64,000 bases of DNA from Phytohabitans rumicis. Its GTDB lineage: Bacteria > Actinomycetota > Actinomycetes > Mycobacteriales > Micromonosporaceae. A program made the position numbers and the translations under genes. Below are positions 1 through 13,316 of this stretch, piece by piece (position 1 is the first letter of the stretch; each line of letters begins with the position of its first letter). Location: positions 3,658,001 to 3,722,000 of the forward strand of contig NZ_BLPG01000001.1 in the NCBI RefSeq assembly GCF_011764445.1, in the 5' to 3' direction. Under the pieces are notes generated by a model. The model did no database searches, was not told where the DNA came from, and saw nothing but the letters and a program-made list of their open reading frames with translations.

Positions 1-783
1 CTGGCCGAGGAGTTCCTGGTCTCCGGCAAACCGTACTACTTCGGTGGCCAGGTACGGTACTGCGACGCGCGGACGTACCTGCCGTGGCACCGGGTCGGCG
101 ACGCGCTGCGCACCGACCGGCCGCTGACCTGGGACCCGGACAGCCAGGAGTCGATGTTCGAGACCGAGGACCCGCAGATCCTCGAGCTCTTCTGGGAGGC
201 CATGTACTCCACATCGATCTTCACAGCCCGCGCGCTCGGCGAGGCGTACGACTTCGGCGCGCACACCCGACTGCTCGACGTGGGCGGCGGCTCCGGCGCG
301 TACCCGATCGAGCTGTGCCGGCGGTATGCCGGCCTCCAGGCGACGGTGTACGACCTGCCGCATGTCTGCCCCATCGCCGACGAGAAGGGCGCGGCGGCCG
401 GGCTGAGCGACCGCATCGACAGCTTCGCCGGCAACTTCCTGCACGAGCCGGCGCTGCCGCCCGGGTACGACGTCATCCTGCTCAGCATGATCCTGCACGA
501 CTGGGACGAGCCGACCAATCGTGAGCTGCTGGGCAAGTGCTTCGCGGCGCTGCCGACCGGGGGCGCGGTGGTGGTGTCCGAGCTGCTGCTGAACGCCGAC
601 CGGACCGGCCCGCCGGAGGCCGCCCTGATGGGGATGAACATGCTCGTCGAGACGGTGGGCGGCCGGAACTACTCGGAGACGGAGTACGTCACCTGGCTGA
701 CCGAGGCCGGCTTCGTCGACGCCGAGGTCATCCACTTCGAGGCGCCCGGCGCGAACGGCGTCGTGGTGGCCCGCAAGCCCTGA
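1..783 (+). CDS. SAM-dependent O-methyltransferase, 5' end cut by window edge
   Basis: The open frame enters at base 1 and runs 260 codons to a TGA, so the N-terminal dimerisation domain is mostly outside the window. The visible part is the Rossmann-type catalytic domain of the caffeate/DnrK-like O-methyltransferase family (PF00891). It has a glycine-rich SAM loop LLDVGGGSGAYP near visible residue 91, an acidic residue in VYDLP about 22 residues later, and the family's catalytic histidine in SMILHDWDE near residue 166. Such enzymes methylate hydroxyls of secondary metabolites. No biosynthetic neighbours are visible downstream, so the substrate is unknown. The gene converges on the thiamine operon across a palindromic repeat. 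Confidence 0.85.
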   Translation: MAEEFLVSGKPYYFGGQVRYCDARTYLPWHRVGDALRTDRPLTWDPDSQESMFETEDPQILELFWEAMYSTSIFTARALGEAYDFGAHTRLLDVGGGSGAYPIELCRRYAGLQATVYDLPHVCPIADEKGAAAGLSDRIDSFAGNFLHEPALPPGYDVILLSMILHDWDEPTNRELLGKCFAALPTGGAVVVSELLLNADRTGPPEAALMGMNMLVETVGGRNYSETEYVTWLTEAGFVDAEVIHFEAPGANGVVVARKP

Positions 784-848
784 CGCTCCCCGGGCGCGGC
801 GGGCGCCGCGCCCGCTGTGGCGCCGCGCGTCGCGGCGCCGCGCCCGCC

Positions 849-2589
<1,741 letters not shown>

Positions 2590-2596
2590 TCAGCTG

Positions 2597-3384
2597 CTAG
2601 ATCGACTTCCAGTCCAGGTGGTCGAGCGGCCCGGTGCCGCCGCCCAGCTTCCAGTCGCGCGCACCCGCGAGCGCTCGGGCGACGTACTGCTTGGCGAACA
2701 CGAGCGCGTCCGGCACCGAGTCGCCCAGGGCGAGCCGGGCGGCGATCGCGGCCGAGAACGTGCAGCCGGTGCCGTGCGTGTTGCGGGTGAGGATGCGCGG
2801 GTACCGCAGAAACCGCGTGCCCGCGTCGGTCCACACCGCGTCCACGGCCTCGCCGCCGGCCACCATGTCGCCGCCGGTCACCACCACGTACTTCGGCCCG
2901 CCGGCCGCGAGCTGGCCCGCGGCGCCGGCCATGTCCGCCGGCGTGGTCACCGGCCAGCCGACCAGCGCCGACGCCTCCTCGCGGTTCGGCGTGGCCACCA
3001 GCGCGTACGGCAGCAGCCGCTCGATCGCGCCGACCACGCCCAGCCGCCGGCCGCTGGACGACTCCAGCACCGGGTCGATGACCAGGTTGGGCAGCAGCCC
3101 GGCGCGGGCCTTGGCCAGGACCGCCGCCGCGACCTCGCCGGTGGCCAGCATGCCGGTCTTCACCGCGAGCGGCGGGAGGTCGTCGAGCACCGAGGTCAGC
3201 TGCGCGCTGACCACGTTGCCGGGCATCGGGTAGACGTCCTGAACGCCCCGGGTGTTCTGCGCGGTCGTGGCGGTGATGACCGACGTGCCGTACACCCGCA
3301 GCGCCGCGAAGACCTTGAGGTCGGCCTGGATGCCGGCGCCGCCACCCGAGTCCGAGCCGGCGATGGTGAGCGCGATCGGAGGTG

Positions 3385-3388
<4 letters not shown>
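2597..3388 (-). CDS. thiD: Hydroxymethylpyrimidine/phosphomethylpyrimidine kinase ThiD
   Basis: This ribokinase-fold kinase phosphorylates HMP and HMP-phosphate to HMP-pyrophosphate. It is 263 residues, a normal family length. The N-terminal [12 protein letters not shown] substrate loop is at residues 11-22 and the C-terminal [12 protein letters not shown] anion-hole/ATP motif is near residue 205. Its ATG overlaps the stop of the upstream tenI-like gene (ATGA), and thiC follows, so it is translationally coupled inside the thiamine operon. Confidence 0.95.
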
Positions 3389-5946
<2,558 letters not shown>

Positions 5947-5950
<4 letters not shown>

Positions 5951-6555
5951 GTCAGCGCCTTCCACAGTTCCGCCGACGCTTGAGCCGGATCTTTCGCGTT
6001 CGCGATCGCGCCGACCACCGCCACCCCGTACGCGCCCGCCCGCCTCAGCTCGGGCACCCGGTCGGCGGTGACCCCACCGATCGCGATGACCGGTACGTCG
6101 ACGGCGGCGGCCACGGCCGCGACCCCGCCCGGCCCGATCGGCGGCGGCAGCCCGTCCTTGGTGCTCGTGGCAAAGGCCGGCCCGACGCCCAGGTACGTGG
6201 CCCCGCTGTCGACAGCGGCCCGCGCCGTGTCGGGATCGCGGGCGGTCGCGCCGAGCACGGCGTGCCGGCCCAGCACCCGGCGGGCCGCGTCGACGGGCAG
6301 GTCGAGCGCCCCGACGTGCCCGCCCGCCGCGCCGACCGCGAGGGCGATGTGCAGCCGGTCGTTGACCAGCAGCAACGCGTCGCCGCATGCGGCCTTGACG
6401 CGACACGCCAGCTCGTACGCGTCCCGGTCGCTCGTGTCGTCCTCGACGCGCACCTGGATCGCGATGTCCCCACCGGTGGCGGCGACGGCGGCCCGTACGA
6501 CGGCAAGCGGGTCGCGCCGGGCGTCGGTGATGAGATGAAGCCTAGGAAAGGACAC
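5947..6555 (-). CDS. thiE: Thiamine phosphate synthase ThiE
   Basis: ThiE joins HMP-pyrophosphate and thiazole phosphate to give thiamine phosphate. The TIM-barrel protein shows LHLITD at the N-terminus, the pyrophosphate-handling loop ALLLVNDRLHIAL, GVGPAFATSTK and VIAIGGV near the C-terminus. The GTG at 6555 is chosen because GGGAGGAG sits 4 nt upstream at the 3' edge of the riboswitch. A longer frame to 6612 would run through the aptamer. This gives 202 residues. It is the first gene of the seven-gene thi operon. Confidence 0.93.
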
Positions 6556-6561
6556 GCCGCT

Positions 6562-6650
6562 CCTCCCTGCGCCGGCATTACCCGGATCAGGTTCGACGGT
6601 CGGGGGCTGCATGCCCCCTCTCAGCCCGGTGCACCGGGCTCCCGCGGGGT
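6562..6650 (-). promoter_or_regulatory. TPP riboswitch (THI element) controlling the thi operon
   Basis: Read on the minus strand, the leader has the diagnostic GGCTGAGAGGG block, a variable GC stem, then GAACCTGATCCGGGTAATG and CCGGCGCAGGGA. These are the pyrimidine- and pyrophosphate-binding cores of TPP aptamers. The aptamer 3' end runs straight into the thiE Shine-Dalgarno (CAGGGAGGAG), so ligand binding probably hides the ribosome site. No separate terminator is visible before the start codon. Confidence 0.95.
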
Positions 6651-6666
6651 TGTACTCCTTGCGGCG

Positions 6667-6695
6667 AGACTACGACGCTGACCTCAAGGCGTAAA
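6667..6695 (-). promoter_or_regulatory. Candidate promoter of the thi operon
   Basis: On the minus strand TTTACG (6695-6690) and TAGTCT (6672-6667) are separated by exactly 17 nt. Transcription would start just before the riboswitch. Each hexamer matches the housekeeping consensus only partly. Confidence 0.4.
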
Positions 6696-6709
6696 GGGCG
6701 GGACAGCGG

Positions 6710-7642
6710 GTGAGACTTCTGTTACGCCATGATGTCCCGATGCCTCGGCACGCCCACATCCCACCGCGGCTCGGTTTCCTCCCCTTCCGGGGCAGCGAGG
6801 CGATAGCCAGCGGCCGGCTCACCAAGGCCATGCTGCGCGGCCCTACGTGGTTCCGGCTCCTACCGGATGTGTATGTAAGTACTGCCTCCTTCGAGGAGCA
6901 CCCAGACCATCGCATGTGGTGCGACGCCGTCGCGCTGTTGCTCCCCGAAGGCGCGGCGATCGGTGGGCTGAGTGCCGCGTACCTGTGGGGTGTGAACCTG
7001 CTGCCCCACGACGCGCCGGTCCATGTGGTGATCCCCGAACGGCGACGGCTTCGACCGCATCCGCGCATTGCGACCATCCGGTCTTCAGTCGCCACATCCG
7101 ACGTCACGCGCTTTGCCAATGTGCCCGTCACCACGCCGGTGCGTACGGCCTTCGACCTCGCGAGGCGCCCACCTCGCGTGGACGCGCTCGTCGCTGTCGA
7201 CGCGCTCTTACACCGGCGGGTTGTCAAGCTTTCCACGCTCGCGGCGTACGCCGAGGCGCACCGCGGTTGGCCGGGCGCCCGCCTCCTCGGCGAGGTGCTC
7301 GCCCTCGCCGAGGAGAAGAGTGAGTCGCCCATGGAGACGCGGCTGCGCCTGCTTCTCATCGACGGCGGCTTGCCCCGCCCGGTGGCTCAGCACGACGTCC
7401 TCGACAAGCTCGGCCGCTTCCTCGCCCGCCTCGATTTGGCGTACCCCGAGTTGCTGATCGGCATCGAGTACGAGGGCGATCACCACCGGGAACGGGCGAC
7501 GTTCCGGCGGGACGTCGCCCGCCTCAACGCCCTCCGCGCGATGGGCTGGCTGATCCTCCGCTGCACCGCCGACGACATTTACCGACATTCCGCCCGGCTG
7601 ATCCGCGACGTCACCGCCGCCCGGAAGGAGCGCGGCGCGTGA
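6710..7642 (+). CDS. AbiEi-like / DUF559 domain protein
   Basis: The 310-residue product resembles the many actinobacterial proteins that join an AbiEi-like N-terminal part to a DUF559 (Vsr/very-short-patch-like) nuclease-fold C-terminus. The N-terminal part has a LTKAMLRGPTWFRLLPDVYV segment near residue 40. The C-terminal part has GIEYEGDHHRERATFRRD near residue 247 with acidic and histidine residues. AbiEi proteins are antitoxins of type IV systems, but no AbiEii-type toxin gene lies next to it, so the role is unknown. Translation may start at the GTG at 6710 or an internal ATG at 6740. It diverges from the thi operon and converges on copCD. Confidence 0.7.
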   Translation: MRLLLRHDVPMPRHAHIPPRLGFLPFRGSEAIASGRLTKAMLRGPTWFRLLPDVYVSTASFEEHPDHRMWCDAVALLLPEGAAIGGLSAAYLWGVNLLPHDAPVHVVIPERRRLRPHPRIATIRSSVATSDVTRFANVPVTTPVRTAFDLARRPPRVDALVAVDALLHRRVVKLSTLAAYAEAHRGWPGARLLGEVLALAEEKSESPMETRLRLLLIDGGLPRPVAQHDVLDKLGRFLARLDLAYPELLIGIEYEGDHHRERATFRRDVARLNALRAMGWLILRCTADDIYRHSARLIRDVTAARKERGA

Positions 7643-7695
7643 CTGGAACGCCAGTGCTGTTATGGCGGGGGTTTAACAGCACTGGTGTTCCGGTC
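7641..7695. terminator. Bidirectional terminator palindrome
   Basis: Two 22-nt arms (7641-7662 and 7674-7695) pair with two mismatches around an 11-nt loop. They span the stop codons of two convergent genes. No long T run follows on either strand. Confidence 0.7.
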
Positions 7696-9315
7696 AGGGC
7701 ACGGGGACCGTGGTGCGGACGGTCGCCTGGTCGACGTCGGAGATGCGGATCGTAAGGGTTAGCTCCCACTTGCCCGGGTACGGGAACGACAGCGGGCCGA
7801 TCCCCTGGTTGCCGTCGATCGTCACGACGTCGTTCTTCAGCCCGTCGATGCCCTTCTCCGGAAGGGAGAGCGTCACTTTCCACTCCGCCACGTCCTGGAC
7901 CGGCTTGCCCTCGGGCGTGTAGACGAACGCGTGCAGCGTGTTGTACTCCCCCAACTGCACCGGAAAGATCTCGAACTGTACAGAGTAGACAGAACTGTTC
8001 AGGGTAGTGGAAAAACCAACCGCCTGCTCGGCGGCGGCGGCTTCGACGCCGGCTGAGCGGCCCGGCGTCGTCTGCACGAGGGCCGAGCTGGCGACGAGGA
8101 TGAACGCGGTGATGCCCAGTTCGACCGACGCGAGGCGGCGCACCCCACCGGGCGAACTGCGCAGCACCAGCCGCCGGGAGAAGAACGCCACCGCCAGCAC
8201 GGCGATCAGCAGGCCGGCCTTCACGAGCAGGAGTTGGCCGTAGCGAGTGTCGAAGAGGCGGGCGAGGCCGCCGATCTCGATGACGGCCTGCAGCACACCG
8301 CCCAGCACGAGCCAGCACACCGCCGCGGTCGCCCACCTGGACCAGATGGGGAGGATGATGCCCAGCACGCGGTGGTCGGGCCCGCCGCGACGCAGGAGGA
8401 AGGCCACCAGCACGATCAGGCCGCCCAGCCACACCGCCATGCTGGCCAGATGCAGGACGTCCCCGACGGCCGAGACCGGCGGAATCGGCGAGGCGGCCGG
8501 GTGACCGGCGAACGGCCAGGTGAAGAGGCCGACGACGGCCGCTCCCGCGAGCGCGAACCGGGTGACCCGCCGGGCCTTGACCCGCAGCGCGGGGCGGATG
8601 AGCGCCGCCACGACGGCGATCACGAGCAGGCGCACCAGCAGGGCGACGCCGGTCTCGCTGGTCACCACCTGCTTCAGCTCCAGCGGCGAGACGTCGAACG
8701 GTCCGGCACCCGACGTGTACGGCGCTTGCAGCCACAGCGAGCACACCGTGCTCGCGGCGAGGAGCGACAGTCCGGCCCACACCAGGCGCAGCGGCCCGCG
8801 CCGCGATTGGCGCCGGGGCCAGAGCACCGCGAGCATCAGCAGCGGCCCGACGACGAAGGTCAGGCCGACATAACCGGCGTACTTCGCGGCGGAGAGCAGT
8901 ACCGCCACCGCCGTGTTGTCCGTGGACACCTCGGGCGCGGTCTCGGACGGCGCGCCGACCGAAAACGTGTACGCGCCGGTGAGCGGGTGGCTGTCGGCGG
9001 AGATGATGCGGTAGCTGACCACGTACGTGCCGAGCGGCCGGTCAGCCGTCCGCACCGCGATGGTGAGCGTGGTGCCGGTCGCCACCGGGTCGCCGTCGTT
9101 GATGCGCTTGCCGTTCGGCGCGATGACCTGCGTCTTGCCGGGGATCACGCGGACCGGCTCGTTGAAGGTGAGCGCGATCGTGGTCGGCGCTGTGGCGACG
9201 ACGGCGCCCTGCTGCGGGGTCGCGGTCACGAGGACCGCGTGTGCGCTGGCTGCCGTCGGGGCACCAGGAGCCCGAGGCACAGCCCGAGCAGCACTGCCCC
9301 CAGCCAGCGTCTCAT
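7694..9315 (-). CDS. CopC-CopD fusion copper-related membrane protein, frameshifted in the signal peptide
   Basis: The protein (540 residues if repaired) has a CopC-like extracytoplasmic domain starting HAVLVTATPQQG, with NEPV and a YRIISADSHP motif. A CopD-type domain with about eight membrane segments follows, then a C-terminal YtkA-like beta domain (FSTTLN to TTVPVP). CopC/CopD proteins bind copper in the periplasm or cell wall and import it. A clear signal peptide, MRRWLGAVLLGLCLGLLV, starts at 9315 in another frame. Adding one base in the G4 run at 9258-9261 (+ strand) joins it to the mature start after an ASA cleavage site. It is the last gene after the ABC-F gene. Confidence 0.85.
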
Positions 9316-9353
9316 GCCAGTAGTTCGGATCCCGGCGGGGAAAGGTTCAACGG

Positions 9354-10940
9354 TCACCACACCGGCTCGGGCGTCTCGACCACCTCGCCATCGCCGGCGA
9401 AGACGACAAACCGGTCGAACGACCGCGTGAACCACCGGTCGTGCGTCACCGCGATCACCGTGCCCTCGAAGGCGCGCAGGCCCTCTTCGAGGGCCTCCGC
9501 CGACGCCAGGTCCAGGTTGTCGGTGGGTTCGTCGAGCAACAGCAGCGTCGCCCCCGACAGCTCCAGCATGAGTACGAGGAACCGCGCTTGCTGCCCGCCC
9601 GAGAGGGTGCCGAAGCGCTGGTCGCCCTGCCCCGCCAGGTCATACCGGTTGAGCACCTTCATCGCGGCGTGCCGGTCCATGCCGGCCCGATGATCGTCGC
9701 CCCGCCACAGCACCTCGACCAGCGTCTTGTCGAGCAGTTCGGGATGGTCATGCGTTTGGGAGAAGTGACCGGGATGGACCCGGGCACCGAGCCGGGCCAC
9801 CCCGGCGTGGGCCACCGAGGACGGATCGCCGAAGAGCCGTAGGAAGTGCGACTTGCCGGTGCCGTTCGCGCCGAGGACGGCCACCCGGTCGCCGTACCAA
9901 ATCTCCAGGTCGAATGGGTAGGTGAGGCCGTCAAGCTCGAGCTGCTCGCACATCACGGCTCTCTTGCCGGTCCGCCCGCCGGTCAGGCGGATGCGGATGT
10001 CCTGGTCGCGCGGCGGCAGCGGCGGCGGCCCGGCCTCCTCGAACTTCCGCAGCCGGGTCTGCGCGGCCTGGTAGCGCGAGGCCAGGCCGTCGTTGTACGC
10101 GGCCTTCTGCTTGTACATCAGCATCAGCTCGCGCAGCTTCTGGTGCTCCTCGTCCCAGCGGCGGCGCGTCTCCTCCAGGCGGTCGTGCCGGGCCGCCCGG
10201 GCGTCGTGCCAGGACGCGAAGCCGCCGGGGTGCACCCACGCGCTCCCGCCCTCGACGGCCACCACCCGGTCGGCCGTTTGAGCCAACAATTCTCGATCAT
10301 GCGATACGTAGAGGATGGACTTGCTCGACTCCCGCAGGCGCTCCTCCAGCCAGCGCTTTCCGGGCACGTCGAGGAAGTTGTCCGGCTCGTCGAGCAGCAG
10401 CACCTCGTCGGTGCCGCGGAGCAGCAGTTCGAGGGCGAAGCGCTTCTGCTGGCCGCCGGAGAGCGTGCGCACCGGCCTATCTCTCGTCTCTTCCCAAGGT
10501 CGCCCCATGACAATGGTCGACACGGTGTCGAAGAGGACCTCGGCGTCGTACCCGCCGGCCTCACCCCAGGCGGCCAGCGCGTTCGCGTACGCGATCTGCT
10601 GCCGCTCGGTGGTGAGCGAGGCGGCTGCGGCGGCCAGCCGCTCGCCGGCGGCCCGCAGCGCCGGCGGCGCCAGCGAGAGGGCGAGGTCGTGCAGCGTGGA
10701 TTCATCTCCGATCATGCCGATGAACTGCCGCATCGCGCCCAGCCCGCCGGCGCGGGCGATGCCACCGGTCGGCACCGGCAGATCGCCGGCCACCATCCGC
10801 AGCAGCGTCGTCTTGCCGGCGCCGTTGGGCCCGACCAGGGCCACCTTGGCGCCCTCGCCGACCCGAAACGAGACGTCCCGGAAGAGCTCCCGCCCGTCCG
10901 GCAGCGTGTGCCCGACCCCGGCGACGTCCACATAACCCAC
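9354..10940 (-). CDS. ABC-F family ATP-binding protein
   Basis: The 528-residue product has two nucleotide-binding domains and no membrane segments. The Walker A motifs are GPNGAGKTT (about residue 37) and GANGTGKSH (about 343). There are two LSGGQQ signatures and Walker B LLLDEPDNFLD and LLLDEPTDNLD. The linker between domains is charged and helical, with RRRWDEEHQKLRELMLMYKQ. ABC-F proteins act on the ribosome as translation factors or antibiotic-protection proteins. Which applies here cannot be read from sequence. It lies 24 nt downstream of the RsmC-like gene and 38 nt before copCD. Confidence 0.88.
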   Translation of the reverse strand: MGYVDVAGVGHTLPDGRELFRDVSFRVGEGAKVALVGPNGAGKTTLLRMVAGDLPVPTGGIARAGGLGAMRQFIGMIGDESTLHDLALSLAPPALRAAGERLAAAAASLTTERQQIAYANALAAWGEAGGYDAEVLFDTVSTIVMGRPWEETRDRPVRTLSGGQQKRFALELLLRGTDEVLLLDEPDNFLDVPGKRWLEERLRESSKSILYVSHDRELLAQTADRVVAVEGGSAWVHPGGFASWHDARAARHDRLEETRRRWDEEHQKLRELMLMYKQKAAYNDGLASRYQAAQTRLRKFEEAGPPPLPPRDQDIRIRLTGGRTGKRAVMCEQLELDGLTYPFDLEIWYGDRVAVLGANGTGKSHFLRLFGDPSSVAHAGVARLGARVHPGHFSQTHDHPELLDKTLVEVLWRGDDHRAGMDRHAAMKVLNRYDLAGQGDQRFGTLSGGQQARFLVLMLELSGATLLLLDEPTDNLDLASAEALEEGLRAFEGTVIAVTHDRWFTRSFDRFVVFAGDGEVVETPEPVW

Positions 10941-10964
10941 GCAGGCATCCTGCCCGATGCCCTG

Positions 10965-11578
10965 TTACCCGTCACCTACTTTAAGAACACGAAACCCCTT
11001 CTGGCTGGCGTGCCGCTGCACCGTCCGGCCGCGGTCGACGAGCCACTGCTGGAGCGAGTCGGCGCCGAGGTGCCGGGCCACGACCAACCACGCCACGCCG
11101 CCCGGAGCCAGCCGGGGCAGCCAGCGGTCGAGCATCGCGTGCAGTTCCGGCTTGCCGATCCGGATGGGCGGGTTCGAGTAGATCGCGGCCAGCGCGACCC
11201 CGTCCGGGATGTCGGCCACCACCTCGATGTTCTCCGCCCCGACCCGCACGGCGTTCTCGGCGGCCAACTCGCGGGCGCGGGCGTTCACGTCGACGGCGTA
11301 CACCGTGGCCTTGGGCACCGCGGTCGCCAGGACACAGGCGATGGGGCCATAGCCACAGCCCAGGTCGAGGAACGGACCGGCGGCGCCGGCCTCCGGCAGC
11401 GGGGCCTTGCGCAGGAGTACAGCGGTGCCGGGGTCGAGCCGGTCGGCGGAGAACACGCCCCCGCGGTGACCAACGTGAAGTCCCGGCCCGCGGCGGTGAA
11501 GCCGATCTCGCGGCGGCGTTCGGTCACGCGCGGCTCGGCGCTGAAGTAGTGCTCTCCGGTCACGTCGAGCATTCTCAC
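10965..11578 (-). CDS. RsmC/MTS-type class I methyltransferase, frameshifted
   Basis: The N-terminus (MLDVTGEHYFSAEPRV) and the body lie in different frames. The body includes FLDLGCGYGPIACVL, VYAVDVNARARELA and the substrate motif IYSNPPIRIGK. One missing base in the C5 run at 11458-11462 (+ strand) restores LVTAGGVFSADRLDPGTAVLL and a 204-residue protein. The NPP motif and size match the single-domain relatives of 16S rRNA G1207 methyltransferase RsmC found in actinobacteria. It heads a probable three-gene unit with the ABC-F gene and copCD. Confidence 0.8.
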
Positions 11579-11642
11579 ACGGGGATCGCTCTATCGTGGA
11601 TTGCGGCTTTTTGACCCAAATACCTAAGTTACCCTGTCCGGC

Positions 11643-12428
11643 ATGGTTTATGGGCGACATGCCCACACAGGTCCCAGACACGCCCGCCCGGCGCTGGCGC
11701 CCGTCGCCGCCCTGCTCAGGCGGCCCCGGAAGCGGACCTGGCAGGCGCTGACCAGCGGGCTCAGCGCCGTGGCCCTGCTGATGGTGTGCGGGCTGAGCTC
11801 GTACTTCATCGTGGCGGACGAGCGGCAGGGGCGGGACGCGCAGGCGTCGGGCAGTGCCGCCCCCACCGCGCTCCCGCGCGACATCAGCTCGCGCGAGGTG
11901 GACGCGGCGCCGCTCACCACGGCCGAGGTCTTTCCCGGCCGGGAGATCCGCATCGGTCCGGGTGAACCGCCGTACCGGGTGCTGAAGACGCAGTCGACCG
12001 GGCGCTGCCGGCTCGCCGCCACCGGCGAGCTGGGCAAGCTGCTGGCCGACCTCGGCTGCGCCCAGGTCGTCCGGGCGACGCTGCGCTCGCCGACCGGCAA
12101 GTACCTGGTCACCGCGGGGGTGTTCAACCTCGACGACGTGGAGGGCGCCAACTGGGCGCACATGAAGATCAAGCCGATGGTGGACACGGGGAGGGGCCGC
12201 TTCGCCGGGTTGGTCGCGGGCCGGGGCACCGAGCCGGTCGCGCTGGCGTCCGCCCAGGTCGGCTGGCACGTGCGCGGGCACTACCTGGTCTACTGCGTGA
12301 TCGCGCGCGCCGATGGAAAGACCATCACGGCGCGCGACCCGTACGCCCCGCAGATCCTCTTCGACATGATCGAACTGCACCTGCGCGGCACAGTCCTGGC
12401 GAAGCGGGCGACGCGGTCAGCCGCGTAG
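11643..12428 (+). CDS. Uncharacterised membrane-anchored extracytoplasmic protein
   Basis: I do not recognise this family. The 261-residue product has a basic N-terminus (to about residue 33), one hydrophobic segment (LSAVALLMVCGLSSYFIVA, about 39-57), a short Ala/Ser-rich linker and a soluble domain of about 185 residues. That domain contains cysteines in TGRCRLAA, LADLGCAQVV and YLVYCVIA. The topology suggests an anchored or secreted domain. It diverges from the RsmC-like gene, and its last 12 bases overlap convergent truA. A TTGACC lies at 11611, but no well-spaced -10 box is evident. Confidence 0.7.
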   Translation: MVYGRHAHTGPRHARPALAPVAALLRRPRKRTWQALTSGLSAVALLMVCGLSSYFIVADERQGRDAQASGSAAPTALPRDISSREVDAAPLTTAEVFPGREIRIGPGEPPYRVLKTQSTGRCRLAATGELGKLLADLGCAQVVRATLRSPTGKYLVTAGVFNLDDVEGANWAHMKIKPMVDTGRGRFAGLVAGRGTEPVALASAQVGWHVRGHYLVYCVIARADGKTITARDPYAPQILFDMIELHLRGTVLAKRATRSAA

Positions 12429-13226
12429 CCGGCGGGTCAGCTCGGCGCGCCGGGCGTACTCGACGGGATCCGCGGGGTAGCCGACCGCGACGAGGGTCAG
12501 GCCGTGCGCGGGCGCGACGGTGACCTCGCTGGAGCGTTCCCGGCGGGTCAGCAGCGCGGCCGGCCAGTCGACCGGGCGGCGGCCGTCGCCGGCGGCGAGC
12601 ATCGCCCCCACCAGGCTGCGCACCATCGCTTGGCAGAACGCGTCGGCCTGCACGGTGGCGACCAGGATGCCGTCCGGGTCACGCCGCCAGTCGAGGCGGG
12701 AGATCGCCCGGATCGTGGTGGCGTTCTCCTTGCGCTTGCAGTACGCCGCGAAGTCGTGCTCGCCCAGGAGGCCCTCGGCGGCGGCGTTGAGCGCGGCCAG
12801 GTCGAGCGGGCGAGGCCAGGCGAGCGTGTCGTGGCGGGCCAGCGGCAGGGCGCCGTACGGGACGTCGGTGACCCGGTACTCGTACCGGCGGAACGTCGCG
12901 GAGAACCGGGCGTCGAAGTCGGCCGGCACCGCGGCGGCCGTGGTAACCCGCGCATCGGCGGGCAGCAGGGCGGCGAGGCGGCGTACCAGGGTCGGCGCCA
13001 GCCGCTCCCACGCGTCGTCCGGCAGGTCGACGTGGCAGACCTGGCCGGTGGCGTGCACCCCCGCGTCGGTACGCCCCGCCACGGTCAGGCCGGTCGCCGC
13101 GCCGGGTCCGAGGAGCCGGTCCAGTGCCGCGCAGAGCACGCCGGCGACGGTACGGCGCTCCGGCTGGGCCGCCCAACCGGAGAAGTCGGTGCCGTCGTAC
13201 GCCACATCCAGCCGTACCCGCGTCAT
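12417..13226 (-). CDS. truA: tRNA pseudouridine synthase A
   Basis: TruA makes pseudouridine at positions 38-40 of tRNA anticodon stems. The 269-residue protein carries the catalytic aspartate in GRTDAGVHA (residues 51-59), the N-terminal VAYDGTDFSGWA and RRYEYRV. It is the last gene after rplQ, the usual actinobacterial order, and is separated from rplQ by a strong palindrome. Its 3' end overlaps the convergent unknown gene. Confidence 0.95.
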   Translation of the reverse strand: MTRVRLDVAYDGTDFSGWAAQPERRTVAGVLCAALDRLLGPGAATGLTVAGRTDAGVHATGQVCHVDLPDDAWERLAPTLVRRLAALLPADARVTTAAAVPADFDARFSATFRRYEYRVTDVPYGALPLARHDTLAWPRPLDLAALNAAAEGLLGEHDFAAYCKRKENATTIRAISRLDWRRDPDGILVATVQADAFCQAMVRSLVGAMLAAGDGRRPVDWPAALLTRRERSSEVTVAPAHGLTLVAVGYPADPVEYARRAELTRRLRG

Positions 13227-13248
13227 CCCCTCCTCCCCCTCCCAACGT

Positions 13249-13298
13249 GATCAAGGCGTCCTTCAAGTCGTTCTAACGACTTGAAGGACGCCTTGATC
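13249..13298. terminator. Perfect 24-bp palindrome between rplQ and truA
   Basis: The two 24-nt arms (13249-13272 and 13275-13298) are perfectly complementary around a 2-nt loop and begin with GATCAAGGCGTCC. It is a very stable hairpin placed as an rplQ terminator, although no T run follows. The outer GATCAAGG resembles the ends of the dispersed palindromic element. Confidence 0.75.
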
Positions 13299-13316
13299 GC
13301 TATGCGGTGGTGCTGC

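Noticed and set aside
6556-6612. Longer N-terminus for ThiE starting at 6612
   Set aside because: It would translate the TPP aptamer core. GTG 6555 has the proper ribosome site and start of the ThiE fold.
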